DNA of 64,000 nucleotides, taken from the NCBI GenBank assembly GCA_023512835.1, contig CM042090.1:51070996-51134995 (forward strand), in the 5' to 3' direction. Positions 11,198 through 21,719 of the stretch are shown here, piece after piece; positions within the stretch are counted from its first letter, which is position 1; each line of letters opens with the position of its first letter. The stretch comes from Taxillus chinensis. Taxonomy: Eukaryota > Streptophyta > Magnoliopsida > Santalales > Loranthaceae. Made by a program: the position numbers and the translations under genes. Below the pieces are notes generated by a model. That model searched no databases and had not been told where the DNA came from. It saw only the letters and a program-made list of their open reading frames with translations.

Positions 11198-12338
11198 GAC
11201 GGCTGCAGCAGCTGAAGAGAACCTTAAACCTAAAACAAGGAGTCTTCACCTCCTAATATAGACAACTCAAACCCCAAAACGACGTAGTTTTGATTAAATG
11301 ACTCCCAGCATCAAAATGACGTAGTTTTGATGACAGACTATAACCTTTTTGCAACCACATACAACAAAGTACTCATAATTTCACCATGGTCCTTTAGCAA
11401 AAAAGGATCAGAACAACAAAACAAAGGTAATGGAGGCTGCACGTGAAAAAGCATTCTCACGTGCATTCTCACGGGCACCTCCAAATGCTCTAGAATTTCA
11501 CCACAAGCCTTGGAAGAACATCAGAAAGGCTCCCATGCAAAAATCTCCTTGCACGTGAAAAGCATTCTCACATGCATTCTCACGTGCACTCCCAATTGGG
11601 CTCAAACTTTGCCTCTTGCTTGCTTATCAACATACAAGATGATTAAGCCAAATTGTGTGGAAAGAAAACTCCCTAAAGCCCAACAATTTCCACCCAAAAC
11701 GGCAAAACTGTGACTAACTCCTCACATCCCAAAAATGCGGGTCATTACAACTAAGGATGTGCCCTAGCCCCCAGCTGGCGTCACTGAAGTGAAACTACGT
11801 AGTTTTGGTTAATGACCCAAAATCCACCTCAAAAGTACAATATAACTCAAACCGAGCAAAATTAAGCTGAGGTTCTTTAGGGAAAAGTCATCAGCATCAC
11901 AAAACAAAGGGGACTATGCAAACACAGGCTTGCATGTGATAATGCACGTGATATCCCCATATCACATGCAGCTTCAAATGATGTGAACTTGTGCCCCAAG
12001 TTTCCTTGAATCATGTAAAAGGCAGGCACACATTAATCCCCTTGCACGTGATAATGGCCCATATCACGTGCACTTTATTTCTGGCTCCTCAAGCTGCCCA
12101 CTTTTGCCAGAAATTCCCTCTTGGTAAATAAAATGAGTTGGCTGATGTCCACGAGAAGTAAATTACCTAAAAACCTGCCAAAATAGCTCAAAAATACACA
12201 CACACATATATATAGGCAAACAGTGTCTTCCTAGGTGTTAGAGTAATTATCTATACATTATGGTGTAATTTAGGCTCAAAACATACCCTTTACTACCCTA
12301 AATATATACAAGAATAACGACATAAATGCACGTTATCA

Positions 12339-12438
12339 GTAAGCCCAAATGTGACTCTTAAGCAATAACCTCGTAGAGTGATATCTTGAAGTGAACTCAT
12401 AGAGGGAGCCATGGTAGAGTCACTAGCCCATACCTTGA
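12339..12438. other. 100-bp segment shared with Ogre F 3' region
   Basis: Sequence between LTR H and element C. It resembles 49069-49160 in the 3' untranslated part of Ogre element F, with shared blocks gtaagcccaa, tgactctt, ctcgtagag and gagggagccatg. It is probably a fragment of a related Ogre element into which C inserted. No coding potential. Confidence 0.55.
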
Positions 12439-12925
12439 TGTAATGACTCGTGTTTTGGGATGTGGAGTTAGTCACAGTTTTTCCTTTTGGGGTGGTAATT
12501 GTTGGGTTTTAGGGAGTTTTGTTCCCACACACATTGGCTTGGACAGTTTATATGATGATGGGCAAGCTTGAGGTAAGAGATAAGCCCAAAAGGGAACCTT
12601 TAGGTGGTGCACGTGACAATGGCTTGTCACAGGCAGTGGTGTTTTTTCATGGGAGCCTTCCAGAAGTTATTCTAAGTCTTGTGGAAAAATCTTAGGGCAT
12701 TTGGAGCTTGCACGTGACAATGGCCTTTGTCACGGGGAGCTATGTTTTTGCACCATCACCTTGGTTTTGCTATTCTAATAATCTTTTCCCAAAGGGACAT
12801 GTTTGAATTATGGGTATTATGTCATGTGTGGATACGGGAAGGTCGTTGCCTGTTTAACCAAAACTATGTCGTTTTGATGCTAGGGTTCACTTAATCAAAA
12901 CTACGTCATTTTGATGTTAAGATAT

Positions 12926-12934
12926 CTATATAAG
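12926..12934 (+). promoter_or_regulatory. TATA box of LTR1
   Basis: ctatataag directly downstream of the paired ACGT motifs. The same spacing recurs in LTR2 (gtctatataag near 56660) and LTR K (tctatataat near 53108). Confidence 0.7.
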
Positions 12935-13106
12935 AAGGAGGAGCCCTCTTTGTTTTAGGTTTTAGGGTTCTAGTTGATAGCCACTGTAGCCATCATAGAG
13001 AGAGAGAGAGAGAGAGAGACGCAAGGAAAACTCCTGGTCGTAGCTGTTCGGGTGACTCACATGGGTGGACGGCATCTAGCATGGGAGCAAGGAGGATTTT
13101 CCAGAG

Positions 13107-13176
13107 GTAGGGGTTCTGTTCTTCCCTGAATCTATCCTAGGGTTTTGGCCTTGTGGTAGGCGATTTGTGGCTTTTT

Positions 13177-13215
<39 letters not shown>

Positions 13216-14013
13216 AATCTATATAGGTGTGATCTCCTATATGGATGTTGGCCTTCAATGGCATGTTTTGTTTGATTCTGACATTAAGTCCGGGGTATGG
13301 GAACTCTCGGGGTTTGTTGCAGGGCAGTGAGCCTTAGTGGCCGTTGGGATGTCTGTGGTTCGTTAGGCTTCGTTCCGCTGTAGGATCATGTGGGAAACCT
13401 TGGGGTTCCCGAGGGGCGGGGGTGGAATATACTTGATATAATGATTGTTGATCTAGATGCATGCTATGTGTTAGATTATATGCCTGTGTGGCTGAGATGT
13501 ATGCTATGTGTTTGATTGTATGTTTGAGTGACTGAGATGTATGTTATGTGTTTAATTGTATGCCTAAGTGGCTGAGATGTATGCTATGTGCTTGATTGTA
13601 TGCCTGTTTGGCTGAGATTGGAGCCTGTGTGGCTGGAGCCTTCGAGGCTAGTTATGGAGCCCGGTGGCTGTGGAAGCCCGTGGCTGGTTATGGAGCCCGG
13701 TGGCTGTGGAAGCCCGTGGATGGTTACGGAGCCCGGTCGCTGTGGAAGCCCGTGGATGGTTATGGAGCCCGGTGGCTGTGGAAGCCCGTGGCTGGCTAAG
13801 GAGCCTGTGTGACTATGGCAATGGTTGTACCTGTTGATGTGGCTTGTTTGTGTATAAATGTTGATTATAGCCTGTCTGTATAGTATTGCCACGACACTGC
13901 ACTCGTGCACGTCAATATGTAGATATTAGGAGCATGGGATGGGTTGGGCAGACATGATCCGTCTTGAGCCGTGTGTTACTACCCCTTCCCGTTGTGTTTT
14001 GTTTACTTTTCAG
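13107..14013 (+). other. Candidate intron inside the LTR1 transcript
   Basis: Donor-like agag|gtaggg at 13107 and acceptor-like tttacttttcag|gaacc ending at 14013. Both motifs and their surroundings are conserved in the Tekay-type LTRs of b, D, E and LTR2, while the sequence between them varies in length and repeat content. Splicing is inferred from sequence only. Confidence 0.4.
13621..13806. repeat. 36-bp minisatellite in LTR1
   Basis: About four units containing gagcccggtggctgtggaag. It is the plus-strand counterpart of the cttccacagccaccggg unit in the D and E LTRs. It lies inside the candidate LTR intron. Confidence 0.9.
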
Positions 14014-14353
14014 GAACCTACAGGCGTTAGGTGGGAACACCAAGGTGGAAGACAGTTCTGCTTTATTGCTTTGTTTAATATTATTTTGTGTCGTTAATTT
14101 TTGTGGGACCTTTGTAACCCCAGTGGGGAGATATTGTAAGGGAAAATTTAATTGTAATAAAGGCACATTTGGTTTGTGAACGTTAATTGTGTTTCAAATC
14201 TAATAAAGCTAATTAAATTACCTTAGTGATTATCTGATGTGGAGGATATGACATCCTGTGTGGAACCTTGTATCCTACCCCCTAATCCACCGCATGGGTA
14301 AAGGGGAGTCACGAACTGGTTTTCTTAGGTTGGAAATCCGGGGTGTGATAGTT

Positions 14354-14365
14354 TGGTATCAAAGC
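14354..14365 (+). other. Primer-binding site of element C
   Basis: tggtatcaaagc, an initiator-Met tRNA complement with one change from tggtatcagagc, three bases after the LTR end. Confidence 0.85.
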
Positions 14366-14829
14366 ATGGTCTAGTTGGCCTAGGGTAGTGGGCGGATCTG
14401 GTTTTCTTGAGTCCTTTGGAGGAGCCTGGAGGGACGTGCCTGATCAACACGGTCCTCTTTGAGCCTCTAAGGTGTACTTGGGGTAGTCCAGTCCTGTGGT
14501 AGGATTTGCATGCATTGGCATTAGGGCATTAGTTACATTTGTTGTTATGTGTGAGTGTGGATAACTGTTAAAATTGTAGCTGTAATAAAAGGAAAAATGT
14601 GAATAACGTGATAAAGTGTGAATTGTGCAACTCTGATTTTTTCTTGGAATACCTTGAGCATGATTACCTATAAAAGTCCTTGTGTATTTGAGCTGTGTGC
14701 AATGTGGATTGTTACAATGTGTGTAATGGGTGTAATGCATGTGATAGTCGAATTGATAAATGGGGTAGAGCAAGTAAGACTCGATCGATTCGAATTCGTT
14801 TTGACGTTTGTGTTCTTTGTGTAGTAAGA

Positions 14830-15407
14830 ATGCCACCGAGGACAGTGACGCGTGCGTCCGGGGTAGTGACTGATGAGTCATCTGCCTATGAGGGACCAGG
14901 TGTGGGGCAGCCCGCTGGAGGAAATGCGCTGTTGTTGGCACAGCTGCGAGAGGGCATTCGACAGGAAGTCTAAGAGCTGAGGGAGGGTATCTGGCAAGAG
15001 GTTCAGGAGGAGGTGCGCCATGAGATGGCAGCACAGCAGGTGCCACTGCCACCACCACCACCAGTGGGGGAGTTTCCCCGTGAGCATGAGAGTTCGCTAG
15101 GTGGCATACCGATTTGTGCATAGGATGACGTGGTGACGAGGTTCCGAAAGGAACAACCTCCGAGGTTCAAGGGAGAAGTGGATCCCGTGGTGGCTGAGCA
15201 TTGGTTGAGGCAGATCGAGCATGTGTTTTCCTTTCTCCTACCCCGAGAGGATGATAAGGTGAGGCTGGCCATTCGGCACCTGGAGGGGGAATGCTTTGGA
15301 GTGGTGGCAGAGTGTTGCGGGAAGCCGTGCAGTGCAGTTCATACTATGGGAGGAGTTCTTATAGCTCTTCCATGATGAGTTCTTCCCCAAGTCGTTGAGG
15401 TGGTAAA
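14830..15407 (+). pseudogene. gag: gag N-terminal part, element C
   Basis: Starts at ATG 14830 (MPPRTVTRASG), the same start context as the gag of E, D and I. It has the acidic/proline-rich N-terminal stretch followed by the capsid start (RFRKEQPPRFKG, then HWLRQIEHVFSFLLP). Capsid self-assembles around element RNA. There are in-frame stops near 14971 and 15119 and a frameshift near 15288. The gene is cut at 15407 by element D and resumes at 29460 (or after the TSD at 29465). Confidence 0.85.
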
Positions 15408-16016
15408 TGTCACGCCCCGAATTTCCAACCCGAGGAAACCGGTTTGTGACTCCCCTATACCCAACCCGGTGGGTAGGGGGTGGATGTACAAAACAAATAT
15501 TCATGCACGTCAACGTATACATTCACCACTGATAATCACAAAGATGTAAATTAAATATCTTTATTAATCTTCAACCCATAATAAATGTTCACAACCACAC
15601 ATGTCTTTATTACATTCCAAATCCTTTTACAATACCTCCCCTCTGGGGTTACATCAATTTCCATAAAATAACACAATCGAAAAGAAACGATAAAGCAAAT
15701 ATAGTCTTCCACCTTGGGATTCCACCTAACACCTATAGGTTCCTGAAAGAAAACACATCACAGTAGGAGGGGTGAGCAACCACAGCTCAGTAGGGATCAT
15801 GTCTCCCTAACCCATCCCATGCTCCTAGCATCTACATGCCGTGTGTACAAGTGCAGTGTCGTGATACAAATATAATAGTAAGCCATCAGCAAGAACAAAT
15901 ATTTCAAACAGCCACACAGGCTAGCACATGAACTGTCCCGGGCTTCCACAGCCACCGGGTTTCCAAGAGCAGTCCCGGGCTTCCACAGCCACCGGGTTTC
16001 ACAAACAGTCCCGGGC
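15408..16016 (-). repeat. 3' LTR of D, outer part
   Basis: Opens tgtcacgccccgaatttcc and is nearly the same as the start of the right LTR at 27700, including a cccacccggtt block. It ends inside the cccgggcttccacagccaccggg minisatellite, where E inserted (cgggc at 16012-16016 is the left TSD of E). Confidence 0.9.
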
Positions 16017-17793
16017 TGTCACGCCCCGGATTTCCAACCCGAGGAAACCGGTACGTGACTCCCCTTTTACCCACACGGAGGGCAAAGGGGTTAGGATACA
16101 AATCAAGAATTTAACATTTTAAACATTCACAAACCAAATCGAGTCTTTATTACAAAGTCCTCCTTTCAATCCATCCCCATTGGGGTTACATCAGTTCCCA
16201 TAAAAAAATAACATAAACAGTAAAGTAAATAAGGTCTTCCACCTTGGGGTCCCACCTAACGCCTGTAGGTTCCTGTAAAGAAAACAACATGGTAGGAGGG
16301 GTGAGCAACCACAGCTCAGTAGGGATCATGTCTCCCCAACCCATCCCATGCACCTAACATCTACATGCCTCGTGTACAAGTCTTGTGTCGTGATACAATT
16401 ATTCCACCAAGATATAGTTACAAGGCTATAACAACAAACACAATCATACATGGACTGGTACATAAACACTCCCGGGCTTCCACGGCCACCGGGTTTCAAG
16501 AACAATCCCGGGCTTCCACGACCACCGGGTTCCACAAAACAGTCCCGGGCTTCCACACCACCGGGTTCCACAAAACGATCCCGGGCTTCCACATACCACC
16601 GGGTTCCACAAAACAGTCCCGGGCTTCCACGACCACCGGGTTCCACAAAACAGTCCCTGCTTCCACGACCACCGGGTGTACAAGCAAACACGCAGACACA
16701 AGGCCATACGGGCATAACATCACACTTAATATACTTAGTCACACGGGAATAACGTCGAACACTTAGCATGCATATATTCACAAGGCTCACAAACCCAGCC
16801 CACACGGTGAGTATTCCAAACACATAATATACATAGCCTCACAGGCATTATTTCAAACACGTTCTGAGCATACACACAGGCATATTCATACAGGCATATC
16901 CACACCGACATTTTATCAAACACTTAACATGCACTAACCACCCAACCTCAGAAATCACACCAAAACGCCATCGAAGGCCAACATTCATATAGGAGATCAC
17001 ACCTATATGAATTTACATATAAATAATATAACGAGATATAACTCATATTCCGCCTAGGACCCTAGGACGGAGGAGGACTTAGGAAGAACCAGAATCCCTA
17101 CCTCAAGTAAAACGCAACAACACGACAAAGTCCCGATCCCACGTCGAACGCCGTCCACCCACGAGTCACCGACCACCCACGCAAGACGCCCGGCAGCAAC
17201 CAGGAGCTCTCCTTCCCTCTCTCTCTCTCTCTGCGACGGCTGGTGGAGCAACAAACCCTAACCCTAAAACAGAGGGCTTCTCCTCTTTATATAGACAACA
17301 CAACATCAAAACGACGTAGTTTTGATTAAGTGAATCCCAGCATCAAAACGACGTAGTTTTGATTACACAAGTTAGCACCTTTCCGCACCCATACAGGCCA
17401 AAATACTCGAATTTCAACATGGTCCTTTGGAGAAAGTTCCTTAGAATGTCAAAACCAAGGGAACCATGCAAAAATAAGCTTGCACGCCAATTTGCACGTG
17501 AATTCCCCAATTCACGTGCACCTCCATATGGACTCCAAATGCTCTCAAACTTCACCCCTAGCCTCCTTGCATCAATTAGAAGACAATTACACTTGCACGT
17601 GAATTGGACCCATATCACGTGCACCTCACATACATGTCCATTTGGCCTGAAACTTCTGTGGTAGATAGAGGACACCATTCTAAGCATCTTTCCTTTTGCA
17701 CGTGAATTCATTGGAGTCCATTTACTAGGTCAAAATCTAGAAAAACTCTACTCAGGAGGCAAAACTGACTAACTCAAGGTACGGGTCCTTACA
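16017..17793 (-). repeat. 3' LTR of element E
   Basis: 1777 bp from tgtcacgccccgg to cgggtccttaca. It is followed at 17794 by tcctctcccccttaag, the inverted polypurine tract. It contains six units of the cccgggcttccac minisatellite (about 16468-16677), inverted ACGT motifs near 17310-17365 and CACGTG hairpins (about 17485-17640). Candidate intron on the minus strand: 17101 down to 16273. Confidence 0.93.
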
Positions 17794-18124
17794 TCCTCTC
17801 CCCCTTAAGACTTTTCGTCCTCGAAAAGAAATGACATAAGAGGAAAACAAACTCAAACTACCCATTTGCCACACGGCGAGCCACAACACCCAAATGGGTC
17901 ACACACCACACACAGCACAACAGCACATAACAGTACCACCATAATCCATAACCACAATAATGCACATAACACATGTCCGCATGGCACGAATACACATCTC
18001 AAGCACATCACAATTAAGCACATGTCTTTAAAAGACAATACAAATACATCAACTAATACAAGAAAACACAACACTATCCCTTGGTCAACAGCCACATCCC
18101 TTGGCCAACAGCCACCTCCCACGC
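17794..18124 (-). other. Polypurine tract and 3' UTR of element E
   Basis: Minus strand reads cttaagggggagagga directly before the LTR: the plus-strand primer for DNA synthesis. About 330 bp of non-coding sequence separates it from the polyprotein stop. Twin gaggacga blocks, one overlapping the stop and one near 17815, are also present in I at 62057 and 62370. Confidence 0.8.
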
Positions 18125-19580
18125 TTAAGATTGTTCGTCCTCGAACAAGTCTGGGTGTTGCTCCCGCATCACGGACTCACGTTCCCATGTCTCCTCCTCA
18201 ATACCACGGTGTTGCCACAGCACACGAACCAAAGGAATAGCACGACCACGCAATAGCTTCTCTCGCCGATCTAGGATACGGATAGGGGCCTCAATGACGG
18301 ACATGTCATCCTCAATGTCCAACGTCCCCCAATCAATCACATGAGTGGGGTCAGGGTGATACTTTCGCAACTGGGACACGTGAAACACGTTGTGCACTCG
18401 ACTCAGCCGCGGCGGTAACGCTAACCGGTAGGCCACGGGCCCTACACGATCCGAGATCTCAAAAGGACCAATAAACCGCGGAGATAGCTTGGAACCTCGC
18501 CCAAACCGTCGATGTCCACGACGTGGAGAGACACGAAGGAACACATGATCACCAACAGAAAACTCCAAAGGTCGCCGTCGCTGATCCGCATAAGATTTCT
18601 GCCGACTCTGAGCTGATAACAAACGCTGACGAATCAACTTGACCTTCTCAGTAGCCTCTTGAACCAACTGTGGCCCCAAGAGAGCTGTCTCCCCCACCTC
18701 AGTCCAACACAAAGGTGACCGACACGGCCGTCCGTACAACGCCTCAAAAGGAGCCATCCCAATGGATGCCTGATAAGCGTTGTTGTAGGCAAACTCCACC
18801 AAAGGAAGGTGAGTTGCCCACGAACCCCCGAAATCTAACACACAGGCCCGTAACATGTCCTCCAACGTCCGATTCGTCCTCTCTCTGTCCGGCCGTCGGT
18901 CTCGGGGTGAAAGGCTGTACTCGGGTGAAGCTTGGTCCCCATAGCCTCCTGCAAACCTGCCCAAAAACGGGAAGTGAACCTCGAATCCCGGCCTGAGACA
19001 ACCGATGATGGTACTCCATGCGGTCTCACAATCTCGTTCATGTACAACTGACTCAAGGTCCCAATAGAGTCCCGTCGCGAAGCAAAGGAAATGGGCCGAC
19101 TTTGTGAGTCGATCCACAATCACCCAAATCATATCCTTCCTCCCAGATTGTGGGTGGAAGACCGATCCCAAAATCCATCGCGATATGGTCCCACTTCCAT
19201 TCTGCTATGGGCAAGGGTCAGTAACATGCCCGCCGGCGGCGATGCTCGGCCTTCACCTGTCGACACGTGAGGCACCGCGAAACAAAGGCAGCTACATCGC
19301 GTTTCATCCCCGGCCACCAAAAATGTCCGCGAAGCGCATGGTACATCTTCGTACCCCCTGGATGTACAAGAACTCTAGGCGGGTGAAACTCCCTCATCAC
19401 CTCATCCCCGAGGGAAGAAGCTACTACCAACCGCCCCTGAAATGTCAACTCATGCTCGGGACCCTCCGTCCGATCCTCGGATAGCTCACCGGCCTCAATA
19501 CGGGCACGGAGAACCTCGCACTCAATGTCACCCAGTTGTTCCTCCCGGACGCGCTGGTACAACTCAAGCACTACCACCAA
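18125..19580 (-). pseudogene. int: Integrase with chromodomain, element E
   Basis: From the N-terminal side: the HHCC zinc-binding region is encoded near 19320-19230 (HPGGTKMYHALRGHFWWPG, then CLTCRQVKAEH). The catalytic core spans about 19200-18770, the C-terminal DNA-binding region about 18600-18330 (FSVGDHVFLRVSPRRGH, LPPRLSRVHNVFHVSQLRKYH) and a chromodomain-like end about 18300-18128 (IPLVRVLWQHRGIEEETWE, ending FEDEQS). Integrase inserts the cDNA; chromodomains of this family are thought to guide it to heterochromatin. Paired indels between about 19085 and 18885 put part of the catalytic core out of frame. The chromodomain is the evidence for Tekay rather than a non-chromovirus. Confidence 0.9.
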
Positions 19581-21035
19581 AGGACTCAGGATGTCCCACC
19601 ATCACGAACAACGCGCTGCCGCAATGTCGCCAACCGTGCTCCATCGCCTTCCACTCTCTCACGGCCACCTCAGCTTTCCCTTTTCTGCTCAATGCATCGG
19701 CCACAACATTACCCTTGCCCGGGGTATAGGCAAGAGTAAAATCAAAGGTCTGCAAATACTCCACCCATCTCCTTTACCTCAAATTCAAGTCCTTCGAGTA
19801 AAGATGTCTTGAAGGCTCTTGTGATCCGAGAACACCACAAACTTTTCCCCCAAGAGGTAGTGCTGCCAACTCTTCAGGGCGAAGATAACAACCGCTAACT
19901 CAAGGTCATGAGTAGGATAATTCTGCTCATGAGGCTTCAACTGCCTCGACCCATAAGCTACCACACCGTGCTCTGCATAAGCACACACCCCAAACCAACC
20001 CTGGACGCATCACAGTATACCTCATATGGGATATCCTCCCTAGGCAACCTCAACACAGGTGCAGTGGTCAAACGGGTTTTGAGAGTCTCAAACGCCTGCT
20101 GGCACTTGTCCGTCCACTCAAATTTCACTCCTTTCCTAGTCAAAGCCGTCATAGGAGCCGCCAAACGGGAGAACCCCTCTACAAAACGACGATAGTACCC
20201 CGCCAAACCAAGAAAACTACGGATCTCAAAAACGTTGGTTGGCCTCGCCCACGATGCCACGGCCTCAATCTTGGCCGGGTCCACCCTAACTCCCTCAGTG
20301 ACACCACATGGCCAAGAAAGTGAACCTCCTGCAACCAAAACTCACACTTGCTAAACTTAGCAAACAGCTGCTGGTCCCTCAAGGTTTGCAACACTGTTGC
20401 CAAGTGCTCCACATGCTCCCTCTCAGTCTTGGAATACACCAAGATATCGTCGATAAACACCACCACGAACGAGTCTAAGTATGGGGCAAAGACTTGGTTC
20501 ATCAAATGCATGAACACCTGCTGGCGCATTAGTGAGCCCGAAAGGCATCACTACCCACTCATAATGCCCATACCGCACCGAAAAGCCGTCTTAGGGATGT
20601 CCTCCTCCCTAACCCCGAGCTGGTGATACCCCGACCGTAAATCTATTTTGGAAAACCACTGGGCCCCACCCAATTGGTCAAACAGGTCATCTATCCGAGG
20701 CAACGGGTACTTGTTCTTCATGTCACTGATTCGGCTTCTTCCGTAGTCGATGCGAGACGTAGTGTACCATCGGCCTTCTTCGCAAAGAGCACCGGAGCAC
20801 CCCAAGGTGAGGTACTCGGTCCGATATACCCCGACCCACCAGCTCCTCGATTTGCCTCTTGAAGCTCCCTCAACTCACCTGGCCCCATACGATACGCTAC
20901 CGGGGAAATCGGACCCGTCCCCGGCACCAACTCAATGGTGAACTCCACACTCCTCTTAGGTGGCAAACTCCTCAACCGCTCGGGAAAAACATCCTGAAAT
21001 TGGTCCACAACAGCGGGCCACACCCTCTTTTCCAC
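19564..21035 (-). pseudogene. pol: Reverse transcriptase and RNase H, element E
   Basis: RT copies element RNA into cDNA and RNase H degrades the RNA strand. The RT N-terminal part lies at 21035-20718 ([28 protein letters not shown]). The palm contains DLRSGYHQL and the catalytic [10 protein letters not shown] near 20470-20440, intact. RNase H spans about 20050-19564 with [28 protein letters not shown] and FSDHKSLQ, so its acidic residues are present. At least six frame changes break the region. C and I carry the same domains with better frame but more stops. Confidence 0.9.
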
Positions 21036-21117
21036 CTTACCCTCCTCGGTAAGGTCGGGCTGCTAACCTGTGGGTAATGGCACCCCACCGGTCCAACACT
21101 GCCCGGCCCGACTCGCC

Positions 21118-21518
21118 TCACAATCCCACTCCCCCTGCGGGGTGCAAGAGGTCCCTGCGGGCGTCCACGAAGGTCACACGCCGCCGATAACAATCTATCT
21201 TGGCCTGGAAAGCCATAAGCCAATCCATACCCAAGATCGGGTCAAACGTTCTCAAAGGCATCACATGCAAGTCAAAACTCGGCTCCACCTCGCCTATGGT
21301 TAACACACGGTCCACGACACACTCGCCGTACCTCAATCATGCCTCCTACCGGAGACTCCACAACTAGGGGCCTCGCGGCCTCCACACAAGGCTAACCCCA
21401 AGCCGTCTATTACAAGCTCGGCAACAAATGAACATGATGCACCCGTATCGAAAAGAACGAAAGCTAAGGTACAGGAGATCAAGAGGGTACCTCTAACCAC
21501 CGATGGTGCTTGCTCCAC
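21118..21518 (-). pseudogene. pro: Aspartic protease, element E
   Basis: Retropepsin that cuts the Gag-Pol polyprotein. Active-site motif FDTGASCSFVAEL is encoded near 21440 and the C-terminal ILGMDWLMAFQAKIDCYR near 21240-21190. It is split in two frames near 21335. Unlike C and D, which read FDMGAS, E keeps the canonical Thr after the catalytic Asp. Confidence 0.88.
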
Positions 21519-21719
21519 CCTCAGTGGTGGGGGTGGTAGCTCGGCCTCCTCCGGGTACGTCGCCTCCAGCTAAACACCCTCCCTTGGCCCGTGCCACTGG
21601 TCGGCTCACTCACTGGGCGCTTCCCGCCAAGGCTGCCTCCAGCTTCAGTCTGCTGCCGCTCCGGCCTCCCCTGAGGTCGGGTCCGATTCGATCTGCCTGA
21701 CTAGCCGGCCACCGACGAG

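Larger units (their letters stand above)
9963..11749 (-). mobile_element. Solo LTR b, Tekay type
   Basis: 1787-bp LTR bounded by tgtcacgccccgg and cgggtcattaca, with perfect 5-bp TSD actaa at 9958-9962 and 11750-11754. On the minus strand it has U3 CACGTG hairpins (about 11430-11600), two ACGT palindromic motifs (about 11275-11330), a TATA-like region, a GA tract, a donor-like gtaggg and an acceptor-like ctttccag. There is no interior, so it is a solo LTR. The insertion lies in the right TSD of LTR G, so b is younger than G. Confidence 0.92.
5877..12338 (-). mobile_element. LTR H, split by solo LTRs G and b
   Basis: Minus-strand LTR-like unit present as two pieces, 5877-6755 and 11755-12338. 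Removing G, b and one copy of each TSD makes it contiguous. On the minus strand it starts tgataacgtgcatttatg at 12338, has CACGTG hairpins and an ACGT motif, then a TATA box (cctataaaagggg, 6725-6738). Downstream is a ggggagcaatgtagcccc motif shared with H2. No coding sequence is attached, so it is probably a solo LTR. The left boundary and TSD are not certain and the lineage is unassigned. Confidence 0.55.
12439..14350 (+). repeat. LTR1 (5' LTR) of element C
   Basis: 1912 bp from tgtaatgactcg to ggggtgtgata (final c changed to t). U3 has CACGTG sites and two aaactacgtc-type motifs at about 12862 and 12899. The TATA box ctatataag lies at 12926-12934, followed by a GA tract (12997-13019), a TA microsatellite (13179-13212) and the aataaa polyadenylation signal at 14156-14161. 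This layout places most of the LTR in the transcribed R region. Confidence 0.9.

Noticed and set aside
16365..16823. ORFs with repeated GLPRPPGSTK or RDCFVEPGG peptides on both strands
   Set aside because: Translations of the cccgggcttccac minisatellite in Tekay LTRs. A stop-free unit in several frames is expected by chance.
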